Positions 1 to 8,263 of a stretch of 28,451 nt of DNA are shown here, piece by piece. Under the pieces are notes generated by a model. That model did no database searches and was not told where the DNA came from. It saw only the letters and a list, made by a program, of their open reading frames with translations. The first letter of the stretch is position 1. Every line of letters begins with the position of its first letter. Source of the stretch: a virus; IMG/VR virus record IMGVR_UViG_3300047323_000223, positions 1 through 28,451 of that record; one strand, given 5' to 3'. Made by a program: the position numbers and the translations under genes.

Positions 1-2
1 TT

Positions 3-452
3 CAAAACGACGTGAAGGCCTTTATCGTTCAGGCCCTGGCGTGCTTCGACACGCCCTCACAGGTTGTTGAAGCGGTCCAGAAAGAATATGGGGTATCGGT
101 TACCCGCCAGCAGGTGGAAACGCACGACCCGACGAAGACATCGGGCAAGGGGCTGGCAAAGCGCTGGGTGACGATGTTCGAAGACACTCGGAAGCGATTC
201 CGCGAAGAGACAGCTGAGATCCCGATCGCCAATCGTGCGTTCCGCCTGCGCGCCATGAACCGCTTCGTGGAGAAGGCCGAGACGATGAAAAACATCGGCT
301 TGGCCATGCAGATTCTAGAACAGGCCGCGAAAGAAACCGGCGACATGTACGTCAACCGCAATCGGAAGGACGAGCCTGATGACGAGCCGGCAATTCCGAC
401 CCGTATCCAGGTCGACGTAGTGGATGCGAGGAAGCCGAATGCCGAGCCTTAA
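3..452 (+). CDS. Small terminase-like protein (DUF2280 family), 5' end cut by window
   Basis: The frame is open from the left edge. A GTG at 12 is possible, but the codons before it (Q-N-D-V-K-A-F) continue the conserved start of DUF2280 proteins, so the true start is probably upstream of the window. The roughly 148 visible residues are charged and helical: a helix-turn-helix-like N-terminal part (SQVVEAVQKEYGVSVTRQQV, a DNA-binding look) followed by a long helix with many Arg and Glu. DUF2280 proteins sit directly before large terminases in many Pseudomonas phages and are taken as the DNA-recognising small subunit; that role is inferred from position. Its end overlaps the start of the large subunit gene by 14 bases, which suggests translational coupling. 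Confidence 0.8.
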   Translation, partial: QNDVKAFIVQALACFDTPSQVVEAVQKEYGVSVTRQQVETHDPTKTSGKGLAKRWVTMFEDTRKRFREETAEIPIANRAFRLRAMNRFVEKAETMKNIGLAMQILEQAAKETGDMYVNRNRKDEPDDEPAIPTRIQVDVVDARKPNAEP

Positions 453-1740
453 TGTTCCGCAGGCTCACTTCCTCACGCTGCCTCACAAATTCCGCGCATT
501 CGTTGCAGGGTTCGGCTCAGGTAAGACCTGGGTGGGATGCTCGGCGCTGTGTAAGCACTTCATGGAGTGGCCTGGCGTCAACGCTGGCTACTTCGCGCCG
601 ACTTACCCGCAGATCCGGGACATATTCTACCCGACGGTGGAAGAGGTGGCCCACGACTGGGGGCTGAAGACCAAGATTAACCAGGCGAACCACGAGGTCC
701 ACATTTACAGCGGCCGGCAGTATCGCGGCACTGTGATTTGCCGGTCGATGGAGAAACCGCAGACCATCGTCGGGTTCAAGATTGGCCACGCCCTAGTGGA
801 TGAGCTGGACGTGTTGACGTCGATCAAGGCGCAACAGGCTTGGCGCAAGATCATTGCTCGGATGCGTTACAACCTGCCGGGGCTGAAGAACGGCGTTGAT
901 GTGACCACCACGCCGGAAGGTTTCAAGTTCGTCTTCTTGCAGTTCGTGAAGCAGCTGCGCGACAAGCCGAAGCTGAACGAGATGTACGGCTTGGTGCAGG
1001 CCAGCACGTTCGACAACGAGCTCAATCTGCCAGGCGACTACATCGAATCGCTGATGGAGTCGTATCCACCGCAACTGATCCTCGCTTACTTGAACGGCCA
1101 GTTCGTCAACCTGACGTCCGGTTCGATCTACCACACGTACGACCGCAAGCTGAATCAGTGCTTCGACACTGTGCAGCCAGGTGAGCCGCTGTTCATCGGC
1201 ATGGACTTCAACGTCGGCAAGATGGCAGCGGTGACCCACGTCAAACGCGAGCAAGGTTTGCCCCGCGCAGTCGATGAGCTGATGGATGGCTACGACACGC
1301 CGGACATGATTCGACGCATCAAAGAACGCTACTGGGAGCATACCGGCAACGACTACAAGAAGACTTGCGAGATCCGGATCTACCCGGACGCCTCGGGTGA
1401 TTCGCGCAAGTCGGTCAACGCAAGCGTCACCGATATCGCCATGCTCAAGCAGGCTGGCTTCACAGTCATCGCGCCGGCGGCCAACCCGCCAGTCAAGGAC
1501 CGGATAAACGCCATGAACGCGATGTTTTGCAATGCGCAGGGCGAACGGCGATACCTGGTCAACCCGTTCACATGCCCGACCTATGCCGACGGCCTCGAGC
1601 AACAGATCTGGGCGCCCAACGGTGAGCCGGATAAGAGCCAAGGCAACGACCACGCCAACGACGGCGGCGGTTACTTCATTCACCGCGAGTACCCGATTAT
1701 CAAGCCGGTCACCGCTATCAAAATGGGATACGCCCGATGA
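439..1740 (+). CDS. terL: Terminase large subunit (packaging ATPase/nuclease)
   Basis: The 433-aa motor protein pumps DNA into the prohead and cuts it. Walker A is GFGSGKT near residues 24-30 and Walker B is LVDELD near 119-124. The C-terminal half has the RNase H-like nuclease signature: an Asp in GMDFN near 255, the YPDASGD block, and a late DHANDGG block. Length fits Terminase_6-type subunits. An in-frame ATG lies at 424, but the ATG at 439 has GAGGAAG four bases upstream and begins MPSLNVPQ, a more typical start, so 439 is preferred. The stop overlaps the portal start as ATGA. Whether packaging is cos or headful cannot be read from the sequence. Confidence 0.95.
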   Translation: MPSLNVPQAHFLTLPHKFRAFVAGFGSGKTWVGCSALCKHFMEWPGVNAGYFAPTYPQIRDIFYPTVEEVAHDWGLKTKINQANHEVHIYSGRQYRGTVICRSMEKPQTIVGFKIGHALVDELDVLTSIKAQQAWRKIIARMRYNLPGLKNGVDVTTTPEGFKFVFLQFVKQLRDKPKLNEMYGLVQASTFDNELNLPGDYIESLMESYPPQLILAYLNGQFVNLTSGSIYHTYDRKLNQCFDTVQPGEPLFIGMDFNVGKMAAVTHVKREQGLPRAVDELMDGYDTPDMIRRIKERYWEHTGNDYKKTCEIRIYPDASGDSRKSVNASVTDIAMLKQAGFTVIAPAANPPVKDRINAMNAMFCNAQGERRYLVNPFTCPTYADGLEQQIWAPNGEPDKSQGNDHANDGGGYFIHREYPIIKPVTAIKMGYAR

Positions 1741-3152
1741 GCAACGATGTCTCCTTCAAGCGGGCGGACTACATCGAAGTGCTGGACCGCTGGGCTACCG
1801 TACGCGACGTCTGCGCCGGCCAGCACCGGGTGGTTTCTCGGTTGCCGTACATCAACGCACACGACAAGTCGCCAGAGAACGTTGACCGAAATAAGTCCTA
1901 CCGCGAGCGTGCGGTGTTCAAGAACGCTACTGGTCACACGCGTAATGGTTTGCTGGGATTGGCCTTCCACAAAGACCCGACGCTCTCCGTGCCGAAGAAG
2001 CTGGAGTACTTACAGGACAACGCCAACGGATCCGGGGTGAGTATTTACCAGCACTCGCAGGGCACGCTGGAAAAGGTGCTTGAGGCTGGTCGTCACGGTC
2101 TGTACGTCGATTACCACCAAGATAATGGTGCTGGTGGTCACTCGGTGATCCTGTCGTACTGCGCCGAGGACATCATCAACTGGCGCACCGGTATGGTGAA
2201 CGGCCACAACGTGCTGACGTTGGTCGTTCTGCGTGAGATGCCCGAGATCCAGGATGGGTTCGGCTTCAAGGTGGTCGAGCAGTTCCGTGAGCTTGCACTT
2301 GAACCTGAAGGCTTTGTCTGCCGAGTTTGGCGTCGATCAGGTCCAAGAGGTGGTGGCCCACTTGAGGTCACGGACACATTTACTCCGGAGGGCATTACCG
2401 GGCGCCTCAAAGAAATCCCGTTCACATTCGTCGGTGCACAGAACAACGATCCAACAATCGACGAGTCACCGCTGTACGACATCGCAATGATCAACCTGGG
2501 GCATTACCGCAACAGCGCTGACTACGAAGACAGCGTCTTCTGGTGCGGCCAGGCTCAGCCATGGATCTCCGGCCTGGATGAGCAGTGGCGCGACCATATG
2601 GAGAAAAACGGCGTTTACGTTGGCTCTCGGGCGCCAATGCTGCTTCCCGCTAACGGCGCATTCGGCTACGCGCAGCCATTGCCGAACACCCTGGTCAGGG
2701 AGGCGATGAACGACAAGAACCAAATGATGATCGAGCTGGGCGCTCGCATGGTCGTCGCTACACTGGCGGCCAAAACGGCTACAGAGTCCCGCGGCGATCA
2801 ATCCGCGTCGACATCGGTGCTCGCCGGCTGCGTGGCCAACGTCAGCGAGGCCTATACCCGGGCGATCATGTGGTGCGGCCAGTACATGGGCGTCAGTGAC
2901 AAGGTCGCCTACCAGGTGAATCAGGAGTTCGTCGAGCTCACGGCTGACCCGCAGATGATCACAGCCTTGGTTGGCCTGTGGCAGAACGGCGGCTTCGCGA
3001 AGGCGGATCTGCGGGCCTACCTGCGCAAACTGGGCTTGATTGCCCCAGAGCGCACTGACCAGCAGATCGACGGCGAGCTTCAAGAGCAGGGCGACGGCCT
3101 GGGCCTGGATGACGAGGTAACACCAAATGGCGGCAAACCAAGCAATCCTTGA
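1737..3152 (+). CDS. Portal protein (DUF4055-type)
   Basis: The 471-aa protein directly follows the large terminase by an ATGA overlap, the standard position for the dodecameric portal ring through which DNA passes. The N-terminal text (ADYIEVLDRWATVRDVCAG, then RERAVFKNATGHTRNGLLG) matches my memory of the DUF4055 family, an established portal-like group in siphophages. The middle is mixed alpha/beta. Near residues 345-365 is a helical MVVATLAAKTATESRGD segment typical of the portal stem/wing. The C-terminus is acidic and glycine-rich. The call rests on family recognition plus position. The gene overlaps the next one by 26 bases. Confidence 0.88.
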   Translation: MSNDVSFKRADYIEVLDRWATVRDVCAGQHRVVSRLPYINAHDKSPENVDRNKSYRERAVFKNATGHTRNGLLGLAFHKDPTLSVPKKLEYLQDNANGSGVSIYQHSQGTLEKVLEAGRHGLYVDYHQDNGAGGHSVILSYCAEDIINWRTGMVNGHNVLTLVVLREMPEIQDGFGFKVVEQFRELALEPEGFVCRVWRRSGPRGGGPLEVTDTFTPEGITGRLKEIPFTFVGAQNNDPTIDESPLYDIAMINLGHYRNSADYEDSVFWCGQAQPWISGLDEQWRDHMEKNGVYVGSRAPMLLPANGAFGYAQPLPNTLVREAMNDKNQMMIELGARMVVATLAAKTATESRGDQSASTSVLAGCVANVSEAYTRAIMWCGQYMGVSDKVAYQVNQEFVELTADPQMITALVGLWQNGGFAKADLRAYLRKLGLIAPERTDQQIDGELQEQGDGLGLDDEVTPNGGKPSNP

Positions 3153-4215
3153 CGCCACGATCCGGCACGCTGTCTTCCTCGAAAAGCTGAAGGCGGGGGA
3201 GGTCGGCAAGTTTGCACCTTTCCTCAAGGAAATTGACCGCTCGATCCGCGACCGACTCACCCAGGCGGACCTGACCGACTACAACGTCAAGCGTCTGGAG
3301 GCGCTATTGAAGGAAGTCGACAGCCTGTTGTTGGGCATCTTCGACCGCTACAGCGTGCAGCTGAACCTCGACCTGATCGACATTGCCAACTACGAAGCCG
3401 AGTTCGAGGCGACGAGCTTGGCCAGGTGTGCGCCGGTCGGCGTGTCGCTGGACGTGGCGGCGCCGACGGCGGCGGCCATCAGGGCGGCAGTACTAACGAA
3501 TCCACTCAGCGTGCGTGGCACCGGCGGCGGGAAGCTGCTGAAGTCGTTCATTAAGGGTTGGACCACGGCCGAGCGCGAGCGCGTCACCGGCACGATCCGG
3601 CAGGGATTCTTCGAGGGGCTAACGAACTTTCAAGTCATCCGCAACATTCGCGGCACCAAGGCGGCAGGGTACAAAGACGGCATCCTGGCAACGACCAATC
3701 GCAATGCAAGCACGGTCGTGCATACCGCGATTCAGCATGTTTCGTCACAGGCGCGCATGGAGGTAGCCAAGACCAACACGGATATCGTTTCCGAAGTTGA
3801 GATGGTCGCCACTCTGGACAGCAAAACCAGCCAGCAATGTCGCTCGATGGATAAGCGGCGGTTCCCGGTCGACTCCGGCCCTCGGCCACCGTTCCACCCG
3901 AATTGTCGCACCACGTTCGTTCTGCTGACCAATCTCAGCGAGATGTTCGCAAAGGGAGCAACACGGGCCTCAATCGGAGCTGATGGAGCAGGGCAGGTCA
4001 GCGCGAGCCTCGACTATTACCACTGGCTTCAGCAGCAGCCTGCATCGTTCCAGGACATCGCGATCGGCCCGGTGCGGGCAAAGCTGTTCCGCGAAGGCGG
4101 ACTAAGTGTCCAGCGCTTTGCCGAGCTGCAGCTGGATCGTAACTTCGCGCCGCTGACCTTGGTACAGATGAAGATCTTGGAACCACTGGCTTTTGAGCAA
4201 GCAGGCATTTTCTAG
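3127..4215 (+). CDS. Phage head morphogenesis protein (Mu gpF/SPP1 gp7-like)
   Basis: The 362-aa protein carries, near residues 228-263, the hallmark of the Mu F-like minor head family: TLDSKTSQQCRSMDKRRF, then PPFHPNCRTTFVLL, with the conserved Cys and the HPNCR motif. The N-terminal 150 residues are mostly helical with a lysine/glutamate-rich start, and a central Arg/Thr-rich region (TTAERERVTGTIRQG) precedes the motif. These proteins bind the portal and are packed inside the prohead, where some are thought to be ejected with DNA. Start ATG 3127 has GAGGT at 3114-3118. It is translated from within the end of the portal gene. The family call is firm; the exact role in this phage is inferred. 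Confidence 0.9.
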   Translation: MAANQAILDATIRHAVFLEKLKAGEVGKFAPFLKEIDRSIRDRLTQADLTDYNVKRLEALLKEVDSLLLGIFDRYSVQLNLDLIDIANYEAEFEATSLARCAPVGVSLDVAAPTAAAIRAAVLTNPLSVRGTGGGKLLKSFIKGWTTAERERVTGTIRQGFFEGLTNFQVIRNIRGTKAAGYKDGILATTNRNASTVVHTAIQHVSSQARMEVAKTNTDIVSEVEMVATLDSKTSQQCRSMDKRRFPVDSGPRPPFHPNCRTTFVLLTNLSEMFAKGATRASIGADGAGQVSASLDYYHWLQQQPASFQDIAIGPVRAKLFREGGLSVQRFAELQLDRNFAPLTLVQMKILEPLAFEQAGIF

Positions 4216-4229
4216 CCTGCCGGCGTGGC

Positions 4230-4805
4230 TCACTGAGGTCTAGAGCTGACCACTGTAAATGGATTGTCGAATGGGTCCTTTCCTTGGAGCTCGATCCGTT
4301 GGTGCTCTAGGGACACGATCTTGTACTCATCTGAACTACCAGGAACATATTGCTTATTCATGTCAGGGAGTGAATATCCGCTCAACTTCTCCAGAAGCGG
4401 AATCGGCATCTCCAGATCGCCGCTTTTAAAGCTCGATGGTTCAGTGCGTAAGCCTGTCAATGTAAAGGTCAGGAACTCGTCGTCAGCCGTCCAGGTGCCT
4501 GAGCCTTTTGCGAGAACCACAGCAGAAAATGGCTTGTCGGCAGCGCCGCCTGAGAATTTGAGGGTTCCGTTCACGTTGTATCGCCCGTTACGGAAGTATT
4601 CAGTGATGCCGTTGAAGGCGACAGTCCCGCCTGGAACTGGATGTTGGTAGTTGCTTTCCCAGCGTCCGAGAAAGGCTGGGTTGTACTTCGGGCCTGATTC
4701 GTGAAACGCGGCGTATATCGACGCGAGACCTGAGAGCAGGGCAATGAATAGTCCGGCTTGGACATATCCCTTTCGTGCAAAAGCTTTGATCGTTTCGAAG
4801 TTCAT
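4230..4805 (-). CDS. Reverse-strand membrane-anchored moron protein, unknown function
   Basis: The 191-aa protein lies antisense to all neighbours between two head genes. The N-terminus is cytoplasmic and basic, followed by one transmembrane segment (residues about 15-34, QAGLFIALLSGLASIYAAF). The rest is probably periplasmic, with a beta-rich, lipocalin-like rhythm (FLGRWESNY, then GTWTADDEFLTFTLTGL). No catalytic motif is recognised. Base composition is more AT-rich than the flanking head genes. This is the pattern of a moron, a cargo gene expressed from the prophage, and a single-pass anchor with a periplasmic domain would suit superinfection exclusion or envelope modification. That function is inference. 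No terminator is seen in the 14 bases separating it from the convergent head gene. Confidence 0.75.
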   Translation of the reverse strand: MNFETIKAFARKGYVQAGLFIALLSGLASIYAAFHESGPKYNPAFLGRWESNYQHPVPGGTVAFNGITEYFRNGRYNVNGTLKFSGGAADKPFSAVVLAKGSGTWTADDEFLTFTLTGLRTEPSSFKSGDLEMPIPLLEKLSGYSLPDMNKQYVPGSSDEYKIVSLEHQRIELQGKDPFDNPFTVVSSRPQ

Positions 4806-4892
4806 TTCATAACCTGGTCGTTTAATAACGTCGGCATTTTGCCACTATCGTTCCTATTCAACCAACGCCGGCTGACGCAGCCACGGTTTACT

Positions 4893-4917
4893 AGCCCTGC
4901 CTCTGCGGGGCTTTTTT
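4893..4917 (+). terminator. Rho-independent terminator before the scaffold gene
   Basis: An 8-bp stem (AGCCCTGC with GCGGGGCT, one G-T wobble, CTCT loop) is followed by six T. It sits between the reverse moron and the scaffold gene, 42 bases before the scaffold start, so it lies inside the late operon rather than at its end. See the findings on recurrent hairpin modules. Confidence 0.75.
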
Positions 4918-4919
4918 CT

Positions 4920-4934
4920 GCCCGCCAGGCGGGC
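4920..4934. repeat. Short perfect inverted repeat GCCCGCC-A-GGCGGGC
   Basis: Seven-base arms around one base, directly after the U-tract of the preceding terminator and before the AGGGGA ribosome site of the scaffold gene. In RNA it would form a tight GC hairpin with an opened loop. It may insulate the ribosome site or extend the terminator. Confidence 0.5.
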
Positions 4935-4959
4935 CAATCAATCCCCAGGGGATACCATC

Positions 4960-5724
4960 ATGCCTTTCGACTTTGACCCGGCCGCTCATGGCCTTAACCT
5001 CGACGAAACACAGGTTTCTGCGCTGAAAACCGCTCTGGGCGGCGAAGTGCAAAAGTATCTGGATAGCGAGGTGACCGGCCTTAAGTCCAAAAATCAGGAG
5101 CTCATCGGCTCCAATAAGACCGTCAAAAGCGAGCTGGACAAGCTGAAAGGTCAGTTTGAAGGCTTGGACATCGACGCAGTGCGCGGCCTGCTTACCAAGG
5201 CAGGCCAAGACGAAGAAACCAAGCTGCTGACAGAGGGCAAGGTGGACGAAGTCTTCAACCGCCGAACCGAACGTTTGCGTGCTGATACCGACAAGCAACT
5301 GAAGGCCATCACCGCACGCGCCGAAAAGGCAGAAACCTTCGCCGCCAAGTTCCAGGGCAAAGTCCTGGGCGACTCTGTGCGCGGCGCAGCACTGAAAGCC
5401 GGCGCTCTGCCGGAAGCAACCGACGACATCATTCTGCGCGCCAAGGGCGTGTTCTCACTGAATGACGAGGGCGAAGCGGTCGCTGTCGATGAGTCTGGCC
5501 AGACCATCCTCGGCAAAGACGGCAAAACCCCACTGACTCCGCTCGAATGGGCGGAATCGCTGCGCGAAAGCGCACCTCACCTGTGGCCAAGGGCTTCAGG
5601 GACACAAGCCCCGGGCGGGGGTGGCGGCCAGGCTGCATTCAAACGCTCCGAAATGACCTCCGAGCAAAAGCGCGACTTCCAGCGCAAGCACGGCCAAACC
5701 GCATACCTGCAATTGCCTAAGTAA
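4960..5724 (+). CDS. Capsid scaffolding protein
   Basis: The 254-aa protein is directly upstream of the major capsid gene. It is acidic and highly helical, with a heptad-like coiled coil over residues about 45-130 (KSKNQELIGSNKTVKSELDK, then ADTDKQLKAITARAEKAE), a Gly-rich linker (GTQAPGGGGGQ) near 215-225, and a short basic C-terminal helix (SEQKRDFQRKHG). This is the usual design of phage scaffolds: a coiled-coil core and a basic tail that touches the coat protein. No protease motif is present. The role is inferred from architecture and position rather than sequence identity. ATG 4960 has AGGGGA eight bases upstream. Confidence 0.82.
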   Translation: MPFDFDPAAHGLNLDETQVSALKTALGGEVQKYLDSEVTGLKSKNQELIGSNKTVKSELDKLKGQFEGLDIDAVRGLLTKAGQDEETKLLTEGKVDEVFNRRTERLRADTDKQLKAITARAEKAETFAAKFQGKVLGDSVRGAALKAGALPEATDDIILRAKGVFSLNDEGEAVAVDESGQTILGKDGKTPLTPLEWAESLRESAPHLWPRASGTQAPGGGGGQAAFKRSEMTSEQKRDFQRKHGQTAYLQLPK

Positions 5725-5736
5725 GGGGATTCACCC

Positions 5737-6687
5737 ATGGCTACAACCGTTAACAGCGACCTGATCATCTACAACGATGAGGCGCAAACCGCATACCTGG
5801 AGCGCGTCCAGGACAACCTCGATGTGTTCAACGCATCGTCCAATGGCGCGATCGTCCTCGACAACGAATTGATTGAGGGCGACTTCCGCAAGCGCTCCTT
5901 CTACAAAATCGGTGGCTCGCTGGAGCATCGCGACGTCAACTCCGTCGGCAAGGTAACCGCCAAGAAGATCGGCGCCGGCGAAGCCGTGGGCGTCAAGGCT
6001 CCGTGGAAGTACGGCCCGTACCAGACCACCGAAGAGGCGTTCAAGCGCCGCGGCCGTCCGGTGGAAGAGTTCTCCCAGATCATCGGCGCTGATGTGGCCG
6101 ACGCTACCCTGGAAGGCTTCATCCAGTACGCCACCGCCGCACTGCGTGCTGCTATCAGCTCCAACGCCGGCATGGTGGTCACCGCAAACATCGAAACCGA
6201 TGGCAAAAAGACCCTGACCCGCGGCATGCGCAAGTTCGGCGACAAGTTCGGCCGCATTGCTCTGTGGGTCATGCACTCCAGCGCCTACTTCGACATCGTC
6301 GATGAAGCCATTGCCAGCAAGGTCTACGAAGAAGCCGGTGTTGTGATCTACGGCGGTCTGCCGGGCACCCTCGGCAAGCCGGTACTGGTGACCGACACCG
6401 CTCCGGCGGACGTAATCTTCGGCCTGCTGCCGAACGCCGTGGTGATCACCGAATCCCAGGCCCCGGGCTTCCGCTCCTACAACGTGGACGACGAAGAAAA
6501 CCTCGGTATCGGCTACCGCGCCGAGGGCACCGTCAATATCGACGTGCTGGGTTACAGCTGGAAGGACGCCGTCGGCGGCGCGAACCCAACCCTGGCGGCC
6601 GTTGGTTCCGCAGCCAACTGGGTCAAGCATTCCGACAGCGACAAGGTCACCGCCGGTGTGATGATCACCCTGACGACCACTCCTTAA
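5737..6687 (+). CDS. Major capsid protein
   Basis: The 316-aa shell protein follows the scaffold by 12 bases with a strong AAGGGGA site. Its sequence is typical of phage coat proteins of the Gp13-like/HK97-fold group: an N-terminal arm (DNLDVFNASSNGAIVLDNEL), then near residues 170-200 the KFGDKFGRIALWVMHSSAYFD segment, and GGLPGTLGKPVLVTDTAP near 207-225, the usual core motifs of this family. The C-terminus is beta-rich (YNVDDEENLGIGYRAEGTVN). Codon use is strongly biased to frequent codons, as expected for the most abundant virion protein. No separate maturation protease is encoded nearby, so assembly probably proceeds without proteolysis. Confidence 0.92.
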   Translation: MATTVNSDLIIYNDEAQTAYLERVQDNLDVFNASSNGAIVLDNELIEGDFRKRSFYKIGGSLEHRDVNSVGKVTAKKIGAGEAVGVKAPWKYGPYQTTEEAFKRRGRPVEEFSQIIGADVADATLEGFIQYATAALRAAISSNAGMVVTANIETDGKKTLTRGMRKFGDKFGRIALWVMHSSAYFDIVDEAIASKVYEEAGVVIYGGLPGTLGKPVLVTDTAPADVIFGLLPNAVVITESQAPGFRSYNVDDEENLGIGYRAEGTVNIDVLGYSWKDAVGGANPTLAAVGSAANWVKHSDSDKVTAGVMITLTTTP

Positions 6688-6733
6688 CGCTCACCCCTGA
6701 CAGCGGTCAGTAATGGCCGCTACGGAGATTTCC

Positions 6734-7306
6734 ATGGAACTCATCTATTCGACTCAAAGCTCCGGCTTTGACCCAGACAAGCGCTATCGCAATCCGGAGC
6801 ACTTCGATCGCCCAGAAGCCGGAGTAACCGGGGTTGTCGTCGTCGGCGAATGGCCGAAGGTGGTTGAAGCCTACGAGAGTGTCGGCGTCGAAGTGACGCT
6901 GAAAGAGACCGAATCGCGCCAGGTACTGGTTGTAGGAGCCGCTGATAACTTGACTGAACTGCAAGAGCTGATCGGCAAGCTGCGCATCGAAAGCGATACG
7001 GTCCGGGCTGTGATCGACGGGCTCGACGCCGGCGAGATTGAAAAGCCTGAAGCAGGCGAGCTCGCAATTCGGCTGTTTTATTCGCTCGACGGCATTCGCG
7101 CGCAAATGGTGGAGCTGTCCGCTACGCGCGATGATCTCGCAGCGGAAAACGAGACGTTGCGCAACGAGCTCGCTGAGTTGAAGGCAGGTGAAGGCGTGGA
7201 GGTAGAAGCCCTGAAGGCAAAACTCGATGCTGCTGGCGTGACCTATCGCGCCAACGCCTCGAAAGAATCCTTGGAAAAGCTCGTCTCTGAACTGCCCAAG
7301 GCGTGA
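6734..7306 (+). CDS. Head-region protein with coiled coil and C-terminal HeH/LEM-like domain
   Basis: The 190-aa protein has an N-terminal mixed region, a coiled coil near residues 125-155 (ATRDDLAAENETLRNELAEL) and a C-terminal helix-extended-helix unit (LKAKLDAAGVTYRANASKES then LEKLVSEL) that resembles HeH/LEM-like domains common at the ends of small phage head proteins. An in-frame ATG exists at 6713, but the ATG at 6734 has GGAG at 6724-6727 and gives the plausible start MELIYSTQ. It lies between the capsid gene and head-tail connector genes, so a role in head completion or DNA-end binding is possible but unproven. Confidence 0.72.
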   Translation: MELIYSTQSSGFDPDKRYRNPEHFDRPEAGVTGVVVVGEWPKVVEAYESVGVEVTLKETESRQVLVVGAADNLTELQELIGKLRIESDTVRAVIDGLDAGEIEKPEAGELAIRLFYSLDGIRAQMVELSATRDDLAAENETLRNELAELKAGEGVEVEALKAKLDAAGVTYRANASKESLEKLVSELPKA

Positions 7307-7368
7307 TACTGCAGGCTGCCGATAACCCGGCAGCCAATCATTCAAAACTCAATCCAGCGAGTTGATCC

Positions 7369-7872
7369 ATGACACTCATCATTGAGGACGGTACAGGCGT
7401 AGTAGGTGCCGAAAGCTACGCGAGCGCCGCGGACCTGGTCATGTACGCCGGTAAGTTCGGTGTGACCATCCCTGCGGACGAGCCAGCACAAGAAGCGCTG
7501 CTGCGTCGGTCCGCTTTGGCGATGGATGGCATGACATGGAAGGGGCGCAAGACGGATAGCGATCAGGCTCTGGCCTGGCCGCGCCGCGGGGTTGAACTGG
7601 ACTGCCAGATTAAGCCTGACAACTATCTGCCCGCCCGAATTCAATACGGTCAGATGGCTTTGGCCGCTGAGATTCACCAGGACGATATCGATCCGGTGGA
7701 GAAGCGCAAAGGTGCAATCACCCGTGAGCGCGTCGAGGGCGCCGTTGATCGCGAGTACGCGACGATCTCGAACACCAGCGGCCGACTGTTGCCGGCAGCG
7801 CCGGACCGGCCGAGTGCTACGCAGTTTGCTGACTATCTACTCAAGCGCGGGTTGTTTGCTGTCCGCGCGTAG
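7369..7872 (+). CDS. DnaT-like head-tail connector protein
   Basis: The 167-aa protein begins MTLIIEDGTGVVGAESYAS, the recognisable opening of the phage family named DnaT-like ssDNA-binding protein, which always sits after the major capsid gene. The pattern AESYASAADLVMYAGKFG, then ALLRRSALAMDGMTWKGRKT and ALAWPRRGVE is characteristic. Despite the family name these proteins are thought to be gp6/gp15-like head-tail adaptors, a view resting on position and predicted helical fold. The start has only a weak ribosome site. Gene order supports a role in capping the portal. Confidence 0.8.
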   Translation: MTLIIEDGTGVVGAESYASAADLVMYAGKFGVTIPADEPAQEALLRRSALAMDGMTWKGRKTDSDQALAWPRRGVELDCQIKPDNYLPARIQYGQMALAAEIHQDDIDPVEKRKGAITRERVEGAVDREYATISNTSGRLLPAAPDRPSATQFADYLLKRGLFAVRA

Positions 7873-7878
7873 TGCAAT

Positions 7879-7884
7879 TATCCT
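7879..7884 (+). promoter_or_regulatory. Possible moron promoter -10 (TATCCT)
   Basis: TATCCT lies 17 bases after TTGCTG (7856-7861), overlapping the end of the preceding gene and about 44 bases before the membrane protein gene. Both boxes are imperfect, so this is only a candidate for independent expression of that gene. Confidence 0.25.
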
Positions 7885-7927
7885 AGCCAAAAAATAATGC
7901 ACCAAATGGGCAAAGGAAGGCTACGAC

Positions 7928-8239
7928 ATGATTGGTTCAGGGATTATTGCGACGTTATTGGCTTTGGCAATTTTTATGGTTGCCATTTTTGAGTGGTTCT
8001 ATTTGTGGATCCTGTGCGCATTCGGCAGACAGCGAGCTCTAAAAGCTGTACGACGAACGCTTGGGCCACTCCTTTCTCAATCACTGATCGCAGTCATTGC
8101 GATCACATCGATTTTTCTTTTGTACTTCTTTCATGATGATCGGCAAATTGATCTGCTGACTCTGTTTTCAGGTGTGCTCATTCCCGCACTGGGAATCGCA
8201 TACCTGCGCTCAGGAGTGGATCTCGAAGCAGCGTCATAA
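7928..8239 (+). CDS. Small three-helix membrane protein, probable moron
   Basis: The 103-aa protein has three hydrophobic spans: residues about 5-32 (GIIATLLALAIFMVAIFEWF onward), 51-69 (SLIAVIAITSIFLLYFF) and 78-97 (LTLFSGVLIPALGIAYL). A basic loop (RQRALKAVRRT) lies between the first two. Size and topology would fit a class I holin, but the position between two head-tail genes is wrong for lysis, and the late cluster's lysis genes are 18 kb away. Base composition is lower in GC than its neighbours and intergenic gaps are longer, which points to an inserted cargo gene. AAGGAAGG precedes the ATG. Function unknown; inner-membrane superinfection exclusion is a reasonable guess. Confidence 0.7.
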   Translation: MIGSGIIATLLALAIFMVAIFEWFYLWILCAFGRQRALKAVRRTLGPLLSQSLIAVIAITSIFLLYFFHDDRQIDLLTLFSGVLIPALGIAYLRSGVDLEAAS

Positions 8240-8263
8240 GCCGATACCTGAGCTGGAGCAATC

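Noticed and set aside
793-1683. 296-aa reverse open frame inside the large terminase gene
   Set aside because: Antisense shadow of a well-supported gene; Arg/His/Val-rich composition and no ribosome site.
5731-6630. 299-aa reverse open frame across the capsid gene
   Set aside because: Produced by the strong third-position GC bias of the capsid gene; no motif or start site.
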